This document shows, in pieces, positions 27,770 to 37,633 of a DNA stretch of 64,000 nt; position 1 is the stretch's first letter, and each line of letters starts with the position of its first letter. The notes below the pieces were generated by a model, which was not told where the DNA came from, searched no databases, and saw only the letters and a program-made list of their open reading frames with translations. The stretch comes from Mycobacterium triplex (lineage in GTDB: Bacteria > Actinomycetota > Actinomycetes > Mycobacteriales > Mycobacteriaceae), in contig NZ_HG964446.1 of the NCBI RefSeq assembly GCF_000689255.1, positions 5,799,455 to 5,863,454 on the forward strand, written 5' to 3'. The position numbers and the translations under genes were made by a program.

Positions 27770-29167
27770 ATGGCGACGATCGGTAATCACGCGGTGGTAT
27801 TGGGAGCGAGCATGGCCGGTCTGTTAGCCGCACGCTCCCTCAGCGAGTTCTTTGACGTGGTGACGGTGGCGGAGCGCGACCCGCTTCCCGATATCGGCGT
27901 CCCTCGCCGGGGTGTGCCGCAGGGTCGGCACCTGCACGGCCTGCTGCCCCGCGGTGCGCAAGCACTGGAGGAATTGTTCCCCGGCATCCTCGACGAACTG
28001 CTGGTCGACGGCGCGCATTACGTCGACGGCACGGATCTGTCGCGGGTGTACTACGACGTGGGCGGACACCTGATGGCGCGAAACGGCAGCGCCCCGTCGT
28101 TCACCGCGTACATCGCAACCCGGCCTTTCCTCGAGGATCACGTCCGCGCGCGGCTGCGCACTATCCCCAACATCACGCTGCTCGACGAGCACGACATCGT
28201 GAACTTGACCGCGACGCCGGACCGCCATCGCGTCACCGGGGCGCGGGTGGTCCACCGTCGCACCAATGAAGGCCTCACGCTGCGGACGGATTTGGTGGTC
28301 GATGCGACCGGGCGCGGCGCCCGCACGCCGACCTGGCTGAACGACCTTGGCTACGACGGCCCGCGCGAGGACCAGGTCAGGGTGGAGTTGACCTACGTGA
28401 GCCAGTTGCTGAGCATGGCACCGGACGCGCTGCACGAGTTCGGTTTCGTCGTCGGAACCGCGCCGGGCCGGCCGCGCGGGCTGGGCTTTGTGCACTCGGA
28501 GAACGACACCTGGATGTTCACCGTTTTTGGCATCGCAGGTCATGGGCCGCGCCCCGACCTGATGTCGATGTGCGAGTTCGTCGACGACTGCGCGCCACCG
28601 CACGTGCTGGCCGCGATACAGGCCGCCGAACCGATCGGAGAGGCGACGCGGCATCGTCAGCCGTCCAGTCGGTGGCGCCGCTACGACAAGTTGCGGCGGT
28701 TCCCGCAGGGCCTGCTGGTTTTCGGCGACGCGATCTGCAGCTTCAATCCGATCTATGGCCAGGGCATGACCGTCGCCGCCCTCGAGGCGTTGGCGCTGCG
28801 CGACTGCTTGGACTGTGGCACAGCGGATTTGTCTGGGCGATTCTTCCGGGCTGCGGCGGTACCGATCCGCACGGCCTGGGAACTGTCGGCCAATCCGGAC
28901 CTCTGCCTGCCCGAGATCGACGGCAAACCACCGCTGTTCACCCGGCTGCTCAACGCATACGTCGATCGGGTACTCACCGCGGCCGAATACGACCCCGTCG
29001 CAGTCGATCAGTTCTTCCGAGTGACCTCGTTCGCCGACCCCGCTGCTCGGCTGCTGCGCCCGGGCATGCTGTGGCGCGCCGCCCTGGCCAATCGCCGACG
29101 GCAGCGACGCGGCGTAGATCAGCTCGCCAATGTGGGTCTCGGGCTGGCCGGCAACGTGGCCGTCTAG
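27770..29167 (+). CDS. FAD-dependent oxidoreductase/monooxygenase-like protein
   Basis: 465 residues with an N-terminal FAD fold VVLGASMAGLLAARSLSEF (GxSMAG in place of GxGxxG), the DATGRGARTPTW segment and GDAICSFNPIYGQGMTVAAL, the second FAD motif of epoxidase/halogenase-like flavoproteins. The C-terminal part (about 340-465) is helical. TTAGATAA about 25 bp upstream could be a -10 element. Divergent from the LuxR regulator and facing the phosphodiesterase gene, whose stop overlaps its own by CTAG. With the P450 it would make a two-oxygenase pathway; the product is not predictable. Confidence 0.85.
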   Translation: MATIGNHAVVLGASMAGLLAARSLSEFFDVVTVAERDPLPDIGVPRRGVPQGRHLHGLLPRGAQALEELFPGILDELLVDGAHYVDGTDLSRVYYDVGGHLMARNGSAPSFTAYIATRPFLEDHVRARLRTIPNITLLDEHDIVNLTATPDRHRVTGARVVHRRTNEGLTLRTDLVVDATGRGARTPTWLNDLGYDGPREDQVRVELTYVSQLLSMAPDALHEFGFVVGTAPGRPRGLGFVHSENDTWMFTVFGIAGHGPRPDLMSMCEFVDDCAPPHVLAAIQAAEPIGEATRHRQPSSRWRRYDKLRRFPQGLLVFGDAICSFNPIYGQGMTVAALEALALRDCLDCGTADLSGRFFRAAAVPIRTAWELSANPDLCLPEIDGKPPLFTRLLNAYVDRVLTAAEYDPVAVDQFFRVTSFADPAARLLRPGMLWRAALANRRRQRRGVDQLANVGLGLAGNVAV

Positions 29168-30144
29168 CCCCGGTGATAGGCCGGCGGCAACGGCATGCCA
29201 AGCTCGGCCATCACATCACGCAGCGTCGCGGGGTAGTCGGTGATGATGCCGTCCACACGAAAGCCGATTTGCTCGCGCATAGCACCGGTGTCGTTGACGG
29301 TCCACGGAATAACCTTGAGCCCCAATGCATGTGCGTGATCGACATACGACTTGCCGGTGACCAGCTGATATCTGGGCGACACGGCGTTTGCCCCCACCAT
29401 CAGCGCCCCGAGCATCGGATCCCCGACGGCCGCGGCGTCGATGCCGGCCAGCCACGGCGAATCCGGCGCCCAGGTCTGCTCGTTGTACAACGCCACCAAC
29501 GGAATCGACGCTTCGGCCCGGTGCACCATCGGCAGCGTTCGCCAGTCGAAGCTCTGGATCTCGACGGAAGAAACCTTGCCGGCGGACCTGACCGCACTTA
29601 GGACCACGTCGACGAACTCCTGGGGCTCGGCAGATCTGCTTGGCTGGTCGGCCTCCACCTTGGTCTCGATGTTGTAGCGCACCGCCGCTCGATACGAGTC
29701 GGCGAGCGCGAAGACCTCCGGCAGGGTCGCTATCTTGTTGCCCCGCACCACTTCAGCCCGGGGGAACTCGGGCAGCAGGCGTCCGCAATCCAGGGTGCGG
29801 ATCTGGGTCACGGTGAGCTCGTGCACCAGCTTTCCGACATAAGGGTATTGTGGGTCACCGGCGAATGCGGGCCCGGTGTCGACGCATTTCTGCGCGTCGA
29901 TCGCCGGATCGTGCCACACCAGCGGTTGGCCGTCCTTGGTGATGACTATGTCGAGTTCGAGTGTGCTGACCCCGATTTCGAGCGATTTGGCGAACGCGCG
30001 CAACGATTCCTCGGTGGTTTCGCCCCGCCCGCCGCGATGCGCCTGCAGATCAAGGCCCGGTTCCTGCGCTGCCGACACCGGCAGCGGCACCAGCAACGTG
30101 ACCGCGGTCAGCAGGGCGCCCAGGCGGGCGAACCGGCCGGGCAA
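29164..30144 (-). CDS. Secreted glycerophosphodiester phosphodiesterase
   Basis: 326 residues from TTG 30144. Signal peptide RFARLGALLTAVTLLVPLPV with cleavage near SAA-QE. GDPD motifs follow: LQAHRGGRGETTEESLRAF (catalytic His, Arg, then Glu), STLELDIVITKDGQPLVWHD (metal Glu/Asp and second His) and a C-terminal VDGIITDYP. It should release glycerol-3-phosphate from deacylated phospholipids outside the membrane. The frame is open far upstream into the methyltransferase gene; the TTG just before the signal peptide overlaps nothing but the region next to that gene's stop. The start is therefore moderately sure. Confidence 0.85.
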   Translation of the reverse strand: MPGRFARLGALLTAVTLLVPLPVSAAQEPGLDLQAHRGGRGETTEESLRAFAKSLEIGVSTLELDIVITKDGQPLVWHDPAIDAQKCVDTGPAFAGDPQYPYVGKLVHELTVTQIRTLDCGRLLPEFPRAEVVRGNKIATLPEVFALADSYRAAVRYNIETKVEADQPSRSAEPQEFVDVVLSAVRSAGKVSSVEIQSFDWRTLPMVHRAEASIPLVALYNEQTWAPDSPWLAGIDAAAVGDPMLGALMVGANAVSPRYQLVTGKSYVDHAHALGLKVIPWTVNDTGAMREQIGFRVDGIITDYPATLRDVMAELGMPLPPAYHRG

Positions 30145-30149
30145 TCGGG

Positions 30150-31082
30150 TTAACTTCTGCGCTGACGCGCGATTTCGGCGAGTACCACCCCGGCGGCCAC
30201 CGAGGCATTCAGCGATTCGGCATGCCCGGCCATCGGTATCGACACCACCTGGTCGCAGTTCTGCCGCACCAACCGGGACAGGCCCTTGCCTTCGGATCCG
30301 ACGACCACCACGGTCGGGTCGGTGCCGTCCAGGTCGTCGACTACCGTGTCGCCGCCGGCGTCCAACCCGATAACCCGCACACCCCGGTCTGCCCAATTCT
30401 TCAGTGTCCTGGTGAGATTGGTGGCACGTGCCACCGGAAGCCGGGCAGCGGCGCCGGCGCTGGTACGCCAGGCCACCGCCGTCACCGAGGCCGAACGGCG
30501 CTGGGGTATGACCACGCCGTGGCCGCCGAAGGCCGCAACCGAGCGCACGATCGCTCCGAGGTTGCGGGGATCGGAGATGTTGTCCAGCGCGACCAGCAGC
30601 GCCGGCGGCGACTGCAGTGCGGTCGTGAGCAGGTCGTCGGGGTGGGCATAGTTGTACGGCGGCACCTGCAGCGCTATGCCCTGGTGTAGATGGTTGTTGG
30701 TCATCTTGTCCAGGTCGGAGCGCGGCACTTCCAGGATTGCGATGCCCAAATCGGCTGCTCGGGTGACAGATTCGGTCAGGCGTTCGTCCGCTTCGGCGCC
30801 CAGCGCGACGTACAGAGCGGTCGCGGGGACTCCGGCGCGCAGGCATTCCACTACCGGGTTGCGACCGAGCACGGTTTCGGTTTCGTCGGTTCGTTTGGCC
30901 GGCCGACGCGGCTGCGGCTGGGCAGCGCGCTTGGCAGCGGGATGATTGGGGCGCATGTGCGCCGGCGGGGTGGGACCACGGCCCTCCAGCGCCCGGCGCC
31001 GCTGGCCGCCCGAACCTACGGTCGGGGCTTTCTTGCTGCCTGACTTACGTATTGCACCTTGACGCCGCGAGTTGCCGGCCAT
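30150..31082 (-). CDS. rlmB: 23S rRNA (guanosine-2'-O)-methyltransferase, SPOUT/TrmH family
   Basis: 310 residues: a basic, disordered N-terminus of about 65 residues, a substrate-binding domain (VLGRNPVVECLRAGVPATAL) and a SPOUT knot domain with ALDNISDPRNLGAIVRS, VVVVGSEGKGLSRLV and SIPMAGHAESLNASVAAGV, the three RlmB/TrmH motifs. Equivalent to Rv3579c. ATG 31082 is 11 bp after the cysS stop, within the cysS-ispF-ispD group. RlmB is the closest named family; the exact nucleotide is assumed from that. Confidence 0.88.
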   Translation of the reverse strand: MAGNSRRQGAIRKSGSKKAPTVGSGGQRRRALEGRGPTPPAHMRPNHPAAKRAAQPQPRRPAKRTDETETVLGRNPVVECLRAGVPATALYVALGAEADERLTESVTRAADLGIAILEVPRSDLDKMTNNHLHQGIALQVPPYNYAHPDDLLTTALQSPPALLVALDNISDPRNLGAIVRSVAAFGGHGVVIPQRRSASVTAVAWRTSAGAAARLPVARATNLTRTLKNWADRGVRVIGLDAGGDTVVDDLDGTDPTVVVVGSEGKGLSRLVRQNCDQVVSIPMAGHAESLNASVAAGVVLAEIARQRRS

Positions 31083-31093
31083 CTACTTGTCCA

Positions 31094-32503
31094 TCACTTT
31101 TCCGGACCGGCTTGCAGCTCCCACTGCGGCCCGTCGGCGGTGTCGGTGACCTCGATGCCGGCGTTCTTGAGCCGTTCCCGAATCTCGTCTGCCAGAGCCC
31201 AATTTCGCTCTTCGCGCGCTTGCTGCCGACTTTCCAGTTCGGCCTGGACGAGCACGTCGACCGCCGCGAGCGCGGCCGACGTCTCGTCGCGCGTTTCCCA
31301 CCGTTCGTCCAGCGGGTCGCAGCCCAGGATGCCCATCATCGCACGGATCGCGCGAGCATTCTCCAACGCGCCCTCATGGTCGCCGGCATCGAGCGCCCGG
31401 TTGCCCTCGGCGCGCGCGTGGTGGATCTCGGCCAACGCGATCGGGACCGCGAGGTCGTCGTCGAGCGCCTCGGCGAATCGTGGCGTCCACTCACCGGGGA
31501 CGACGCCGCCGACCCGGACCCGCACCCGATGCAGGAATTCCTCAACGCCCACATAGGCTTTCACGGCGTCCTGCAGGGCGGTCTCGGAGAATTCGAGCAT
31601 CGACCGGTAGTGGGCACTGCCCAGGTAGTAGCGCAATTCCGGCGGCCGGACGCGCTGCAGCATCGCCGGGATGGACAACACATTGCCCAGCGACTTGCTC
31701 ATTTTCTCCCCGCCGAGGGTGACCCAGCCGTTGTGCAGCCAGTAACGGGCGAATCCGTCGCCCGCCGCGCGGCTTTGCGCGATCTCGTTCTCGTGGTGTG
31801 GAAATACCAAATCCATTCCACCACAATGGATATCGAACTCCGCGCCCAGATAGGTGCGTGCCATGGCCGAGCATTCCAGATGCCAACCCGGGCGGCCGCG
31901 CCCCCACGGTGTCGGCCACGACGGCTCGCCGGGTTTGGCGCCCTTCCACATGGTGAAGTCGCGCTCGTCACGCTTGCCGGTGGCCACACCCTCGCCCTGA
32001 TGGACGTCGTCGATCTTGTGGCCGGACAGCTGGCCGTACTCCGGATAGCTGAGCACGTCGAAGTAGACGTCACCGCCACTGGCATAGGCGTGACCGTTTT
32101 CGATCAGGCGTTCCATCAATTCGACCATCTGGGTGATATGGCCCGTGGCGCGCGGCTCCGCCGACGGCGGCAGGACATCGAGGGCGTCGTAAGCCGCGGT
32201 GAACGCGCGCTCGTAGGTGGCCGCCCACTCCCACCACGGCCGGCACGCGGCAGCGGCCTTGTTGAGGATCTTGTCGTCGATGTCGGTCACGTTGCGGATG
32301 AACGCGACGTCGTAGCCGCGCGCCATCAGCCAGCGGCGCAGGATGTCGAATGCCACGCCGCTGCGGACATGCCCGATGTGGGGCTGCCCCTGGACGGTGG
32401 CGCCACACAGATAGATGGAGACGTGCCCCTCGCGCAGCGGAACGAATTCACGCACAGCACCGGCTGCGGTGTCGTGTAGCCGCATAGGGGGGCGATCGGT
32501 CAC
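31094..32503 (-). CDS. cysS: Cysteinyl-tRNA synthetase
   Basis: Charges tRNA-Cys. 469 residues, the same length as the Mtb enzyme. HIGH motif PHIGHVRSG and KMSKS motif both intact; zinc ligands appear as YLCGATVQG, GWHLECSAMA and the HHENE stretch of FPHHENEIAQS. GTG start at 32503. Located between ispF upstream and the rRNA methyltransferase downstream on the same strand. Not to be confused with the mycothiol ligase MshC, which lacks the C-terminal tRNA-binding region seen here. Confidence 0.96.
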   Translation of the reverse strand: MTDRPPMRLHDTAAGAVREFVPLREGHVSIYLCGATVQGQPHIGHVRSGVAFDILRRWLMARGYDVAFIRNVTDIDDKILNKAAAACRPWWEWAATYERAFTAAYDALDVLPPSAEPRATGHITQMVELMERLIENGHAYASGGDVYFDVLSYPEYGQLSGHKIDDVHQGEGVATGKRDERDFTMWKGAKPGEPSWPTPWGRGRPGWHLECSAMARTYLGAEFDIHCGGMDLVFPHHENEIAQSRAAGDGFARYWLHNGWVTLGGEKMSKSLGNVLSIPAMLQRVRPPELRYYLGSAHYRSMLEFSETALQDAVKAYVGVEEFLHRVRVRVGGVVPGEWTPRFAEALDDDLAVPIALAEIHHARAEGNRALDAGDHEGALENARAIRAMMGILGCDPLDERWETRDETSAALAAVDVLVQAELESRQQAREERNWALADEIRERLKNAGIEVTDTADGPQWELQAGPEK

Positions 32504-32554
32504 GACGTGCCAGCTTACCTGGTACTTCAGCCCGGCCGACCGCAGCTCGCTGGG

Positions 32555-33034
32555 CTATCGGTGGGGGACAACGAGGGCCGTCGCAATCGCGGCCAAGCCC
32601 TCGCCCCGACCGGTCAGCCCCAGCCCGTCGGTCGTGGTCGCCGAAACCGACACCGGAGCCCGCAGCAGATCGGAGAGCAGCTGCTGCGCCTCGGCGCGGC
32701 GCGGGCCGATCTTCGGCTGGTTACCGATCACCTGCACGACAGCGTTTCCAACCCGAAAGCCTTGCCCCGCAAGCAAATCGACGACGTGACGCAGCATGTC
32801 GGCGCCGCTGATGCCTTGCCAGCGCGGATCGTCGACGCCGAACACCGCGCCGATGTCGCCCAGCCCGGCGGCCGACAACAGCGCATCGCACAACGCGTGC
32901 GCGGCCACGTCACCGTCGGAATGCCCCGCGCAGCCGTCGGCGTCGGGGAACAGCAGACCCAGCAATCGGCACGGCCGTCCGGGCTCGATCGGGTGGACGT
33001 CGGTAGCCAGGCCGACCCTGGGAAGGTCGGTCAC
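32555..33034 (-). CDS. ispF: 2-C-methyl-D-erythritol 2,4-cyclodiphosphate synthase
   Basis: Fifth step of the MEP isoprenoid pathway, forming MEcPP. 159 residues with metal ligands DVHPIE near the start and SDGDVAAHALCDALL, plus ATTTDGLGLTGRGEG at the C-terminus. GTG 33034 overlaps the ispD stop by four bases (GTGA), so the two consecutive pathway steps are coupled. Confidence 0.97.
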   Translation of the reverse strand: MTDLPRVGLATDVHPIEPGRPCRLLGLLFPDADGCAGHSDGDVAAHALCDALLSAAGLGDIGAVFGVDDPRWQGISGADMLRHVVDLLAGQGFRVGNAVVQVIGNQPKIGPRRAEAQQLLSDLLRAPVSVSATTTDGLGLTGRGEGLAAIATALVVPHR

Positions 33035-33702
33035 CGGCGCACAATCGCTTGGGCCAGCAGCAGATCCAGCTGGGTGGTGATTTTGAATGCGAGCGGGTCG
33101 CCGTCGATCACCTGCACCTGGCCGCCGACATGTTCCACCAGGGATGCGTCGTCGGTAAAAACCGCGCCGGCCGCTCGCTGGTAGGCGCGCAACAACAGGT
33201 CGGTGGCGAACCCTTGCGGAGTCTGCACGGCGCGTAGCCCGGAACGTTCCGGAGTGCCCAGCACCACGCCGTTGGCGTCCACGGCCTTGATGGTGTCATG
33301 CAGCGGCAGCGCGGGCACCACCGCGCCGTGCCCGGCCCGCAACGTATCGACCACCCGCACGATCAGCTCCGGGGGCGTCAGGGCCCGCGCGGCGTCGTGA
33401 ACCAGCACGAAATCCGGTTCGCCGGGCAGGGCGGATAATGCCAGACTGACCGATTCGGTGCGCCCGGCGCCGCCGGCCACAACGATGGCCTGGTTGCCCA
33501 GGACTTGCTCGGCCTGGTCGATGCGATCAGCGGGCACCGCCGCCACCACGCGGTTGACGACCCCCGATTTCAGCAAACCCGCGACGGCCCATTCCAGCAG
33601 TGTGCGCCCATCGAGTTCGCAAAATGCCTTCGGGATACCGGCGCGCAGCCGCTCGCCGGACCCCGCGGCCGGGACCACTGCGACAACTGTGCCCCCGACC
33701 AC
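33031..33702 (-). CDS. ispD: 2-C-methyl-D-erythritol 4-phosphate cytidylyltransferase
   Basis: Third step of the MEP pathway. 223 residues with nucleotide-binding VVPAAGSGERLRAGIPKAF, VLVHDAARALTPP and the C-terminal DGDPLAFKITTQLDLLLAQA. Slightly shorter at the N-terminus than the Mtb enzyme. GTG start at 33702, 15 bp after the carD stop, without a clear ribosome site, so it may depend on translation through carD. Confidence 0.96.
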   Translation of the reverse strand: MVGGTVVAVVPAAGSGERLRAGIPKAFCELDGRTLLEWAVAGLLKSGVVNRVVAAVPADRIDQAEQVLGNQAIVVAGGAGRTESVSLALSALPGEPDFVLVHDAARALTPPELIVRVVDTLRAGHGAVVPALPLHDTIKAVDANGVVLGTPERSGLRAVQTPQGFATDLLLRAYQRAAGAVFTDDASLVEHVGGQVQVIDGDPLAFKITTQLDLLLAQAIVRR

Positions 33703-33717
33703 CTGAGCTCAGGGCCT

Positions 33718-34518
<801 letters not shown>

Positions 34519-35073
34519 GTGAATCGCTTCAAGACCAGCCTCGCGGCCGGCCTTCGCGCCCGAGTCGTTCTAGTCGGCCTGGCCGCCCTGGTCGCCGCCG
34601 TGCTCACCGGCTGCGGGGCCGGCCAGATCTCGCAGATGGCCACGCAGGAGCCCGCCGTCAACGGCAACAAGGTCACCTTCAACAACGTGGCGCTGCGCGA
34701 CATCCGCATCCAGGCCGTGCAGACCGGTGACTACCTGCGTCCGGGCAAAAACGTGGACCTGGTGCTGGTGGCCGTGAATCAGTCCCCGGATGTCGAGGAC
34801 CGGCTGCTGGGGATCACCAGCGATATCGGCACCGTGACGGTCACCGGTGACGCTCGCCTGCCCGCCAGCGGCATGCTGTTCATCGGTACGCCGGAAGGCC
34901 AGAAGGTGGCCCCGGGCCCGCTCAACCCCAATAGCGCGGCCAAGGCGTCGGTCAATCTGGCCAAGCCGATCACGAACGGCCTCGCCTACACCTTCACCTT
35001 CACCTTCGAGAAGGCCGGCCAAGCCAGCGTGCAGGTGCCGATTTCGGCCGGAATGGCTTCGTCGGAGGTCTAG
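34519..35073 (+). CDS. lpqE: Lipoprotein LpqE
   Basis: 184-residue lipoprotein. Signal peptide from VNRFKTSLAAGL to lipobox LTGC (Cys about 34). The mature domain looks like a beta-sandwich (KVTFNNVALRDIRIQAVQTG, ending FEKAGQASVQVPIS). It resembles extracytoplasmic copper-chaperone-like folds in shape only: the Met/His copper motif is not seen, so no metal role is claimed. Start GTG 34519 with AGGAGG nine bases before; the open frame reaches back to 34447 without function. Divergent from carD, followed by radA. Confidence 0.9.
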   Translation: MNRFKTSLAAGLRARVVLVGLAALVAAVLTGCGAGQISQMATQEPAVNGNKVTFNNVALRDIRIQAVQTGDYLRPGKNVDLVLVAVNQSPDVEDRLLGITSDIGTVTVTGDARLPASGMLFIGTPEGQKVAPGPLNPNSAAKASVNLAKPITNGLAYTFTFTFEKAGQASVQVPISAGMASSEV

Positions 35074-35123
35074 ACGGCCGTGTCACAGCGGGTCTTGTCG
35101 GTCCCGCCGGATACCGTCATGAC

Positions 35124-36545
35124 GTGGCTAATGCGCGCTCGCAATACCGTTGCTCGGAGTGCGGACATGTCACCGCCAAATGGGTGGGCCGCTGCGGCGA
35201 TTGCGGCACCTGGGGCACCGTCGACGAGGTGGCCGTGCTCAGAACGGTGGGCGGCCGTCGGCCGGTGAATGCGGCGTCGCTCGCCGTGCCGATCAGTTCC
35301 ATCGAACCCACCGCCAGCCAGCACCGCGCGACGGGCATCGACGAGCTGGACCGCGTGCTCGGCGGCGGCGTGGTGCCCGGGTCGGTGACGCTGCTGGCCG
35401 GTGATCCGGGCGTCGGCAAGTCGACGCTGCTGCTCAAGGTCGCCCATCTGTGGGCGCAGTCCGGGCGGCGCGCGCTGTACATCTCCGGCGAGGAGTCCGC
35501 GGGCCAGATCAGGCTGCGCGCCGACCGCATCGACTGCGGCAGCGACGAGCTGTACCTGGCCGCCGAATCCGACGTGCACACGGTGCTCGAGCACATCGCC
35601 ACGGTCAAACCCGCGCTGGTGATCGTCGACTCCGTGCAAACCATGTCCACCACCGAGTCCGACGGGGTCGCCGGCGGGGTCACCCAGGTGCGCGCGGTGA
35701 CGGCCGCGCTGACCGCCGCCGCCAAGGCCAACGGCGTGGCACTGATCCTGGTCGGCCACGTCACCAAGGACGGCGCGATCGCCGGACCACGCTCGCTGGA
35801 ACACCTGGTCGACGTCGTGCTGCATTTCGAGGGCGACCGCAACGGCTCGCTGCGAATGGTCCGCGGCATCAAGAACCGCTTCGGTGGCGCCGACGAGGTC
35901 GGGTGTTTCCTGTTGCACGACAACGGAATTGAGGGCGTGGCCGACCCGTCCAACCTGTTTTTGGATCAGCGGCCCGCCCCGGTGCCCGGTACCGCGATCA
36001 CGGTCGCTTTGGACGGCAAACGCCCGCTGATCGGCGAAGTCCAGGCACTGCTGGCCACGCCGAACGCCGGTTCGCCGCGCCGCGCGGTCAGCGGGATCGA
36101 TCACTCCCGCGCCGCGATGATCACCGCCGTGCTGGAAAAGCACGCCGGGCTGCCGCTCGCCGCCAACGACATCTACCTGTCCACGGTGGGCGGCATGCGG
36201 CTGACCGACCCGTCCTCGGACCTTGCCGTCGCGATCGCGCTGGCGTCGGCCCTTGCCGATCTGCCGCTGCCCACCACCGCGGTGATGATCGGCGAGGTCG
36301 GACTGGCGGGCGATCTGCGCCGGGTGAGCGGGATGGATCGGCGGCTGGCCGAAGCCGCCCGGCAGGGGTTCAGCATCGCGCTGATTCCGCCGGGCTGCGA
36401 GGCCGTTCCGCGGGGCATGCGCGCCCTGAGCGCACCCAACATCGGCGCGGCGCTGGGGCACATGATCGACATCGCCGACCACCGCAGCAGCGGGCCCGTA
36501 CGGCTCGAACGGCTACACATTGTCCCGCCACCGGCAATGGCGTAG
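35124..36545 (+). CDS. radA: DNA repair protein RadA
   Basis: Branch-migration helicase in recombination. 473 residues: N-terminal Cys4 zinc finger (CSECGHVTAKWVGRCGDC), RecA-like ATPase with Walker A GDPGVGKST, the RadA-specific KNRFG motif and a C-terminal Lon-protease-like domain (TVGGMRLTDPSSDLAVAIAL) without a protease active site. GTG start. disA follows 14 bp downstream; in other bacteria the two products interact, and the pairing is kept here. Confidence 0.97.
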   Translation: MANARSQYRCSECGHVTAKWVGRCGDCGTWGTVDEVAVLRTVGGRRPVNAASLAVPISSIEPTASQHRATGIDELDRVLGGGVVPGSVTLLAGDPGVGKSTLLLKVAHLWAQSGRRALYISGEESAGQIRLRADRIDCGSDELYLAAESDVHTVLEHIATVKPALVIVDSVQTMSTTESDGVAGGVTQVRAVTAALTAAAKANGVALILVGHVTKDGAIAGPRSLEHLVDVVLHFEGDRNGSLRMVRGIKNRFGGADEVGCFLLHDNGIEGVADPSNLFLDQRPAPVPGTAITVALDGKRPLIGEVQALLATPNAGSPRRAVSGIDHSRAAMITAVLEKHAGLPLAANDIYLSTVGGMRLTDPSSDLAVAIALASALADLPLPTTAVMIGEVGLAGDLRRVSGMDRRLAEAARQGFSIALIPPGCEAVPRGMRALSAPNIGAALGHMIDIADHRSSGPVRLERLHIVPPPAMA

Positions 36546-36559
36546 CAGAATGACAGGCT

Positions 36560-37633
36560 GTGACGCGTCCCACGCTGCGTGAAACAGTCGCCCGCCTGGC
36601 ACCGGGCACCGGGCTCCGCGACGGCCTGGAGCGCATTCTGCGCGGCCGTACCGGCGCGCTGATCGTGCTGGGCAACGACGAGAACGTCGAGGCGATCTGC
36701 GACGGCGGCTTCGCCCTGGATGTCCGATACGCCCCGACCCGGCTACGCGAATTGGCCAAAATGGACGGCGCCGTCGTGCTGTCAACCGACGCCAGCCGCA
36801 TCGTGCGGGCCAACGTGCAGTTGGTTCCCGATCCGTCGATACCCACCGATGAGTCGGGCACCCGGCACCGCTCGGCGGAACGGGCCGCGATCCAGACCGG
36901 GCACCCGGTGATCTCGGTCAGCCACTCGATGAACATCGTCACCGTCTACGTCGGCGGGGAGCGCCACGTGCTCGCCGATTCCGCGACAATCCTGTCGCGG
37001 GCCAACCAGGCCATCGCCACCCTGGAGCGCTACAAGACCCGCCTCGACGAGGTCAGCAGGTTGCTGTCCCGCGCCGAGATCGAAGACTTCGTCACGCTGC
37101 GCGATGTGATGACCGTGGTGCAGCGACTCGAGCTGGTCCGCCGAATCGGGCTGGTGATCGACTACGACGTCGTCGAATTGGGCACCGACGGGCGTCAGCT
37201 GCGGTTGCAGCTCGAGGAGCTGCTGGGCGGCAACGACACCGACCGAGAGTTGATCGTGCGCGACTACCACGCCAGCCCCGAGCCGCTCTCGGATGCACAG
37301 ATGATCGCGACGCTGGATGAGCTGGACGCCTTGTCGGACACGGAGTTACTCGAAATCACTTCGCTGGCAAAGGTTTTCGGATATCCGACGACGGCCGAGG
37401 CGCAAGATTCGGCGCTGAGCCCGCGCGGCTACCGTGCGATGGCCGGCATCCCACGGCTGCAGTTCGCGCATGTGGATCTGTTGGTCCGCAGCTTCGGGAC
37501 GCTGCAGGGTCTGCTGGCCGCCAGCTCCAACGACTTGCAATCGGTCGACGGCATCGGCTCGATGTGGGCCCGCCATGTCCGGGAAGGGCTCTCGCAGTTG
37601 GCGGAGTCGACGATCGCCGACCCGCTCAACTAA
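36560..37633 (+). CDS. disA: Diadenylate cyclase DisA
   Basis: Makes c-di-AMP from two ATP and scans DNA. 357 residues: N-terminal DAC domain with KMDGAVVLS (DGA) and SGTRHRSAERAA (RHR) catalytic motifs, a helical linker (YKTRLDEVSRLLSRAEIEDF) and a C-terminal HhH DNA-binding domain ending near LQSVDGIGSMWARHVREGL. GTG start at 36560 shortly after the radA stop; cotranscribed with radA by spacing. Converges with the next gene on the opposite strand. Confidence 0.97.
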   Translation: MTRPTLRETVARLAPGTGLRDGLERILRGRTGALIVLGNDENVEAICDGGFALDVRYAPTRLRELAKMDGAVVLSTDASRIVRANVQLVPDPSIPTDESGTRHRSAERAAIQTGHPVISVSHSMNIVTVYVGGERHVLADSATILSRANQAIATLERYKTRLDEVSRLLSRAEIEDFVTLRDVMTVVQRLELVRRIGLVIDYDVVELGTDGRQLRLQLEELLGGNDTDRELIVRDYHASPEPLSDAQMIATLDELDALSDTELLEITSLAKVFGYPTTAEAQDSALSPRGYRAMAGIPRLQFAHVDLLVRSFGTLQGLLAASSNDLQSVDGIGSMWARHVREGLSQLAESTIADPLN

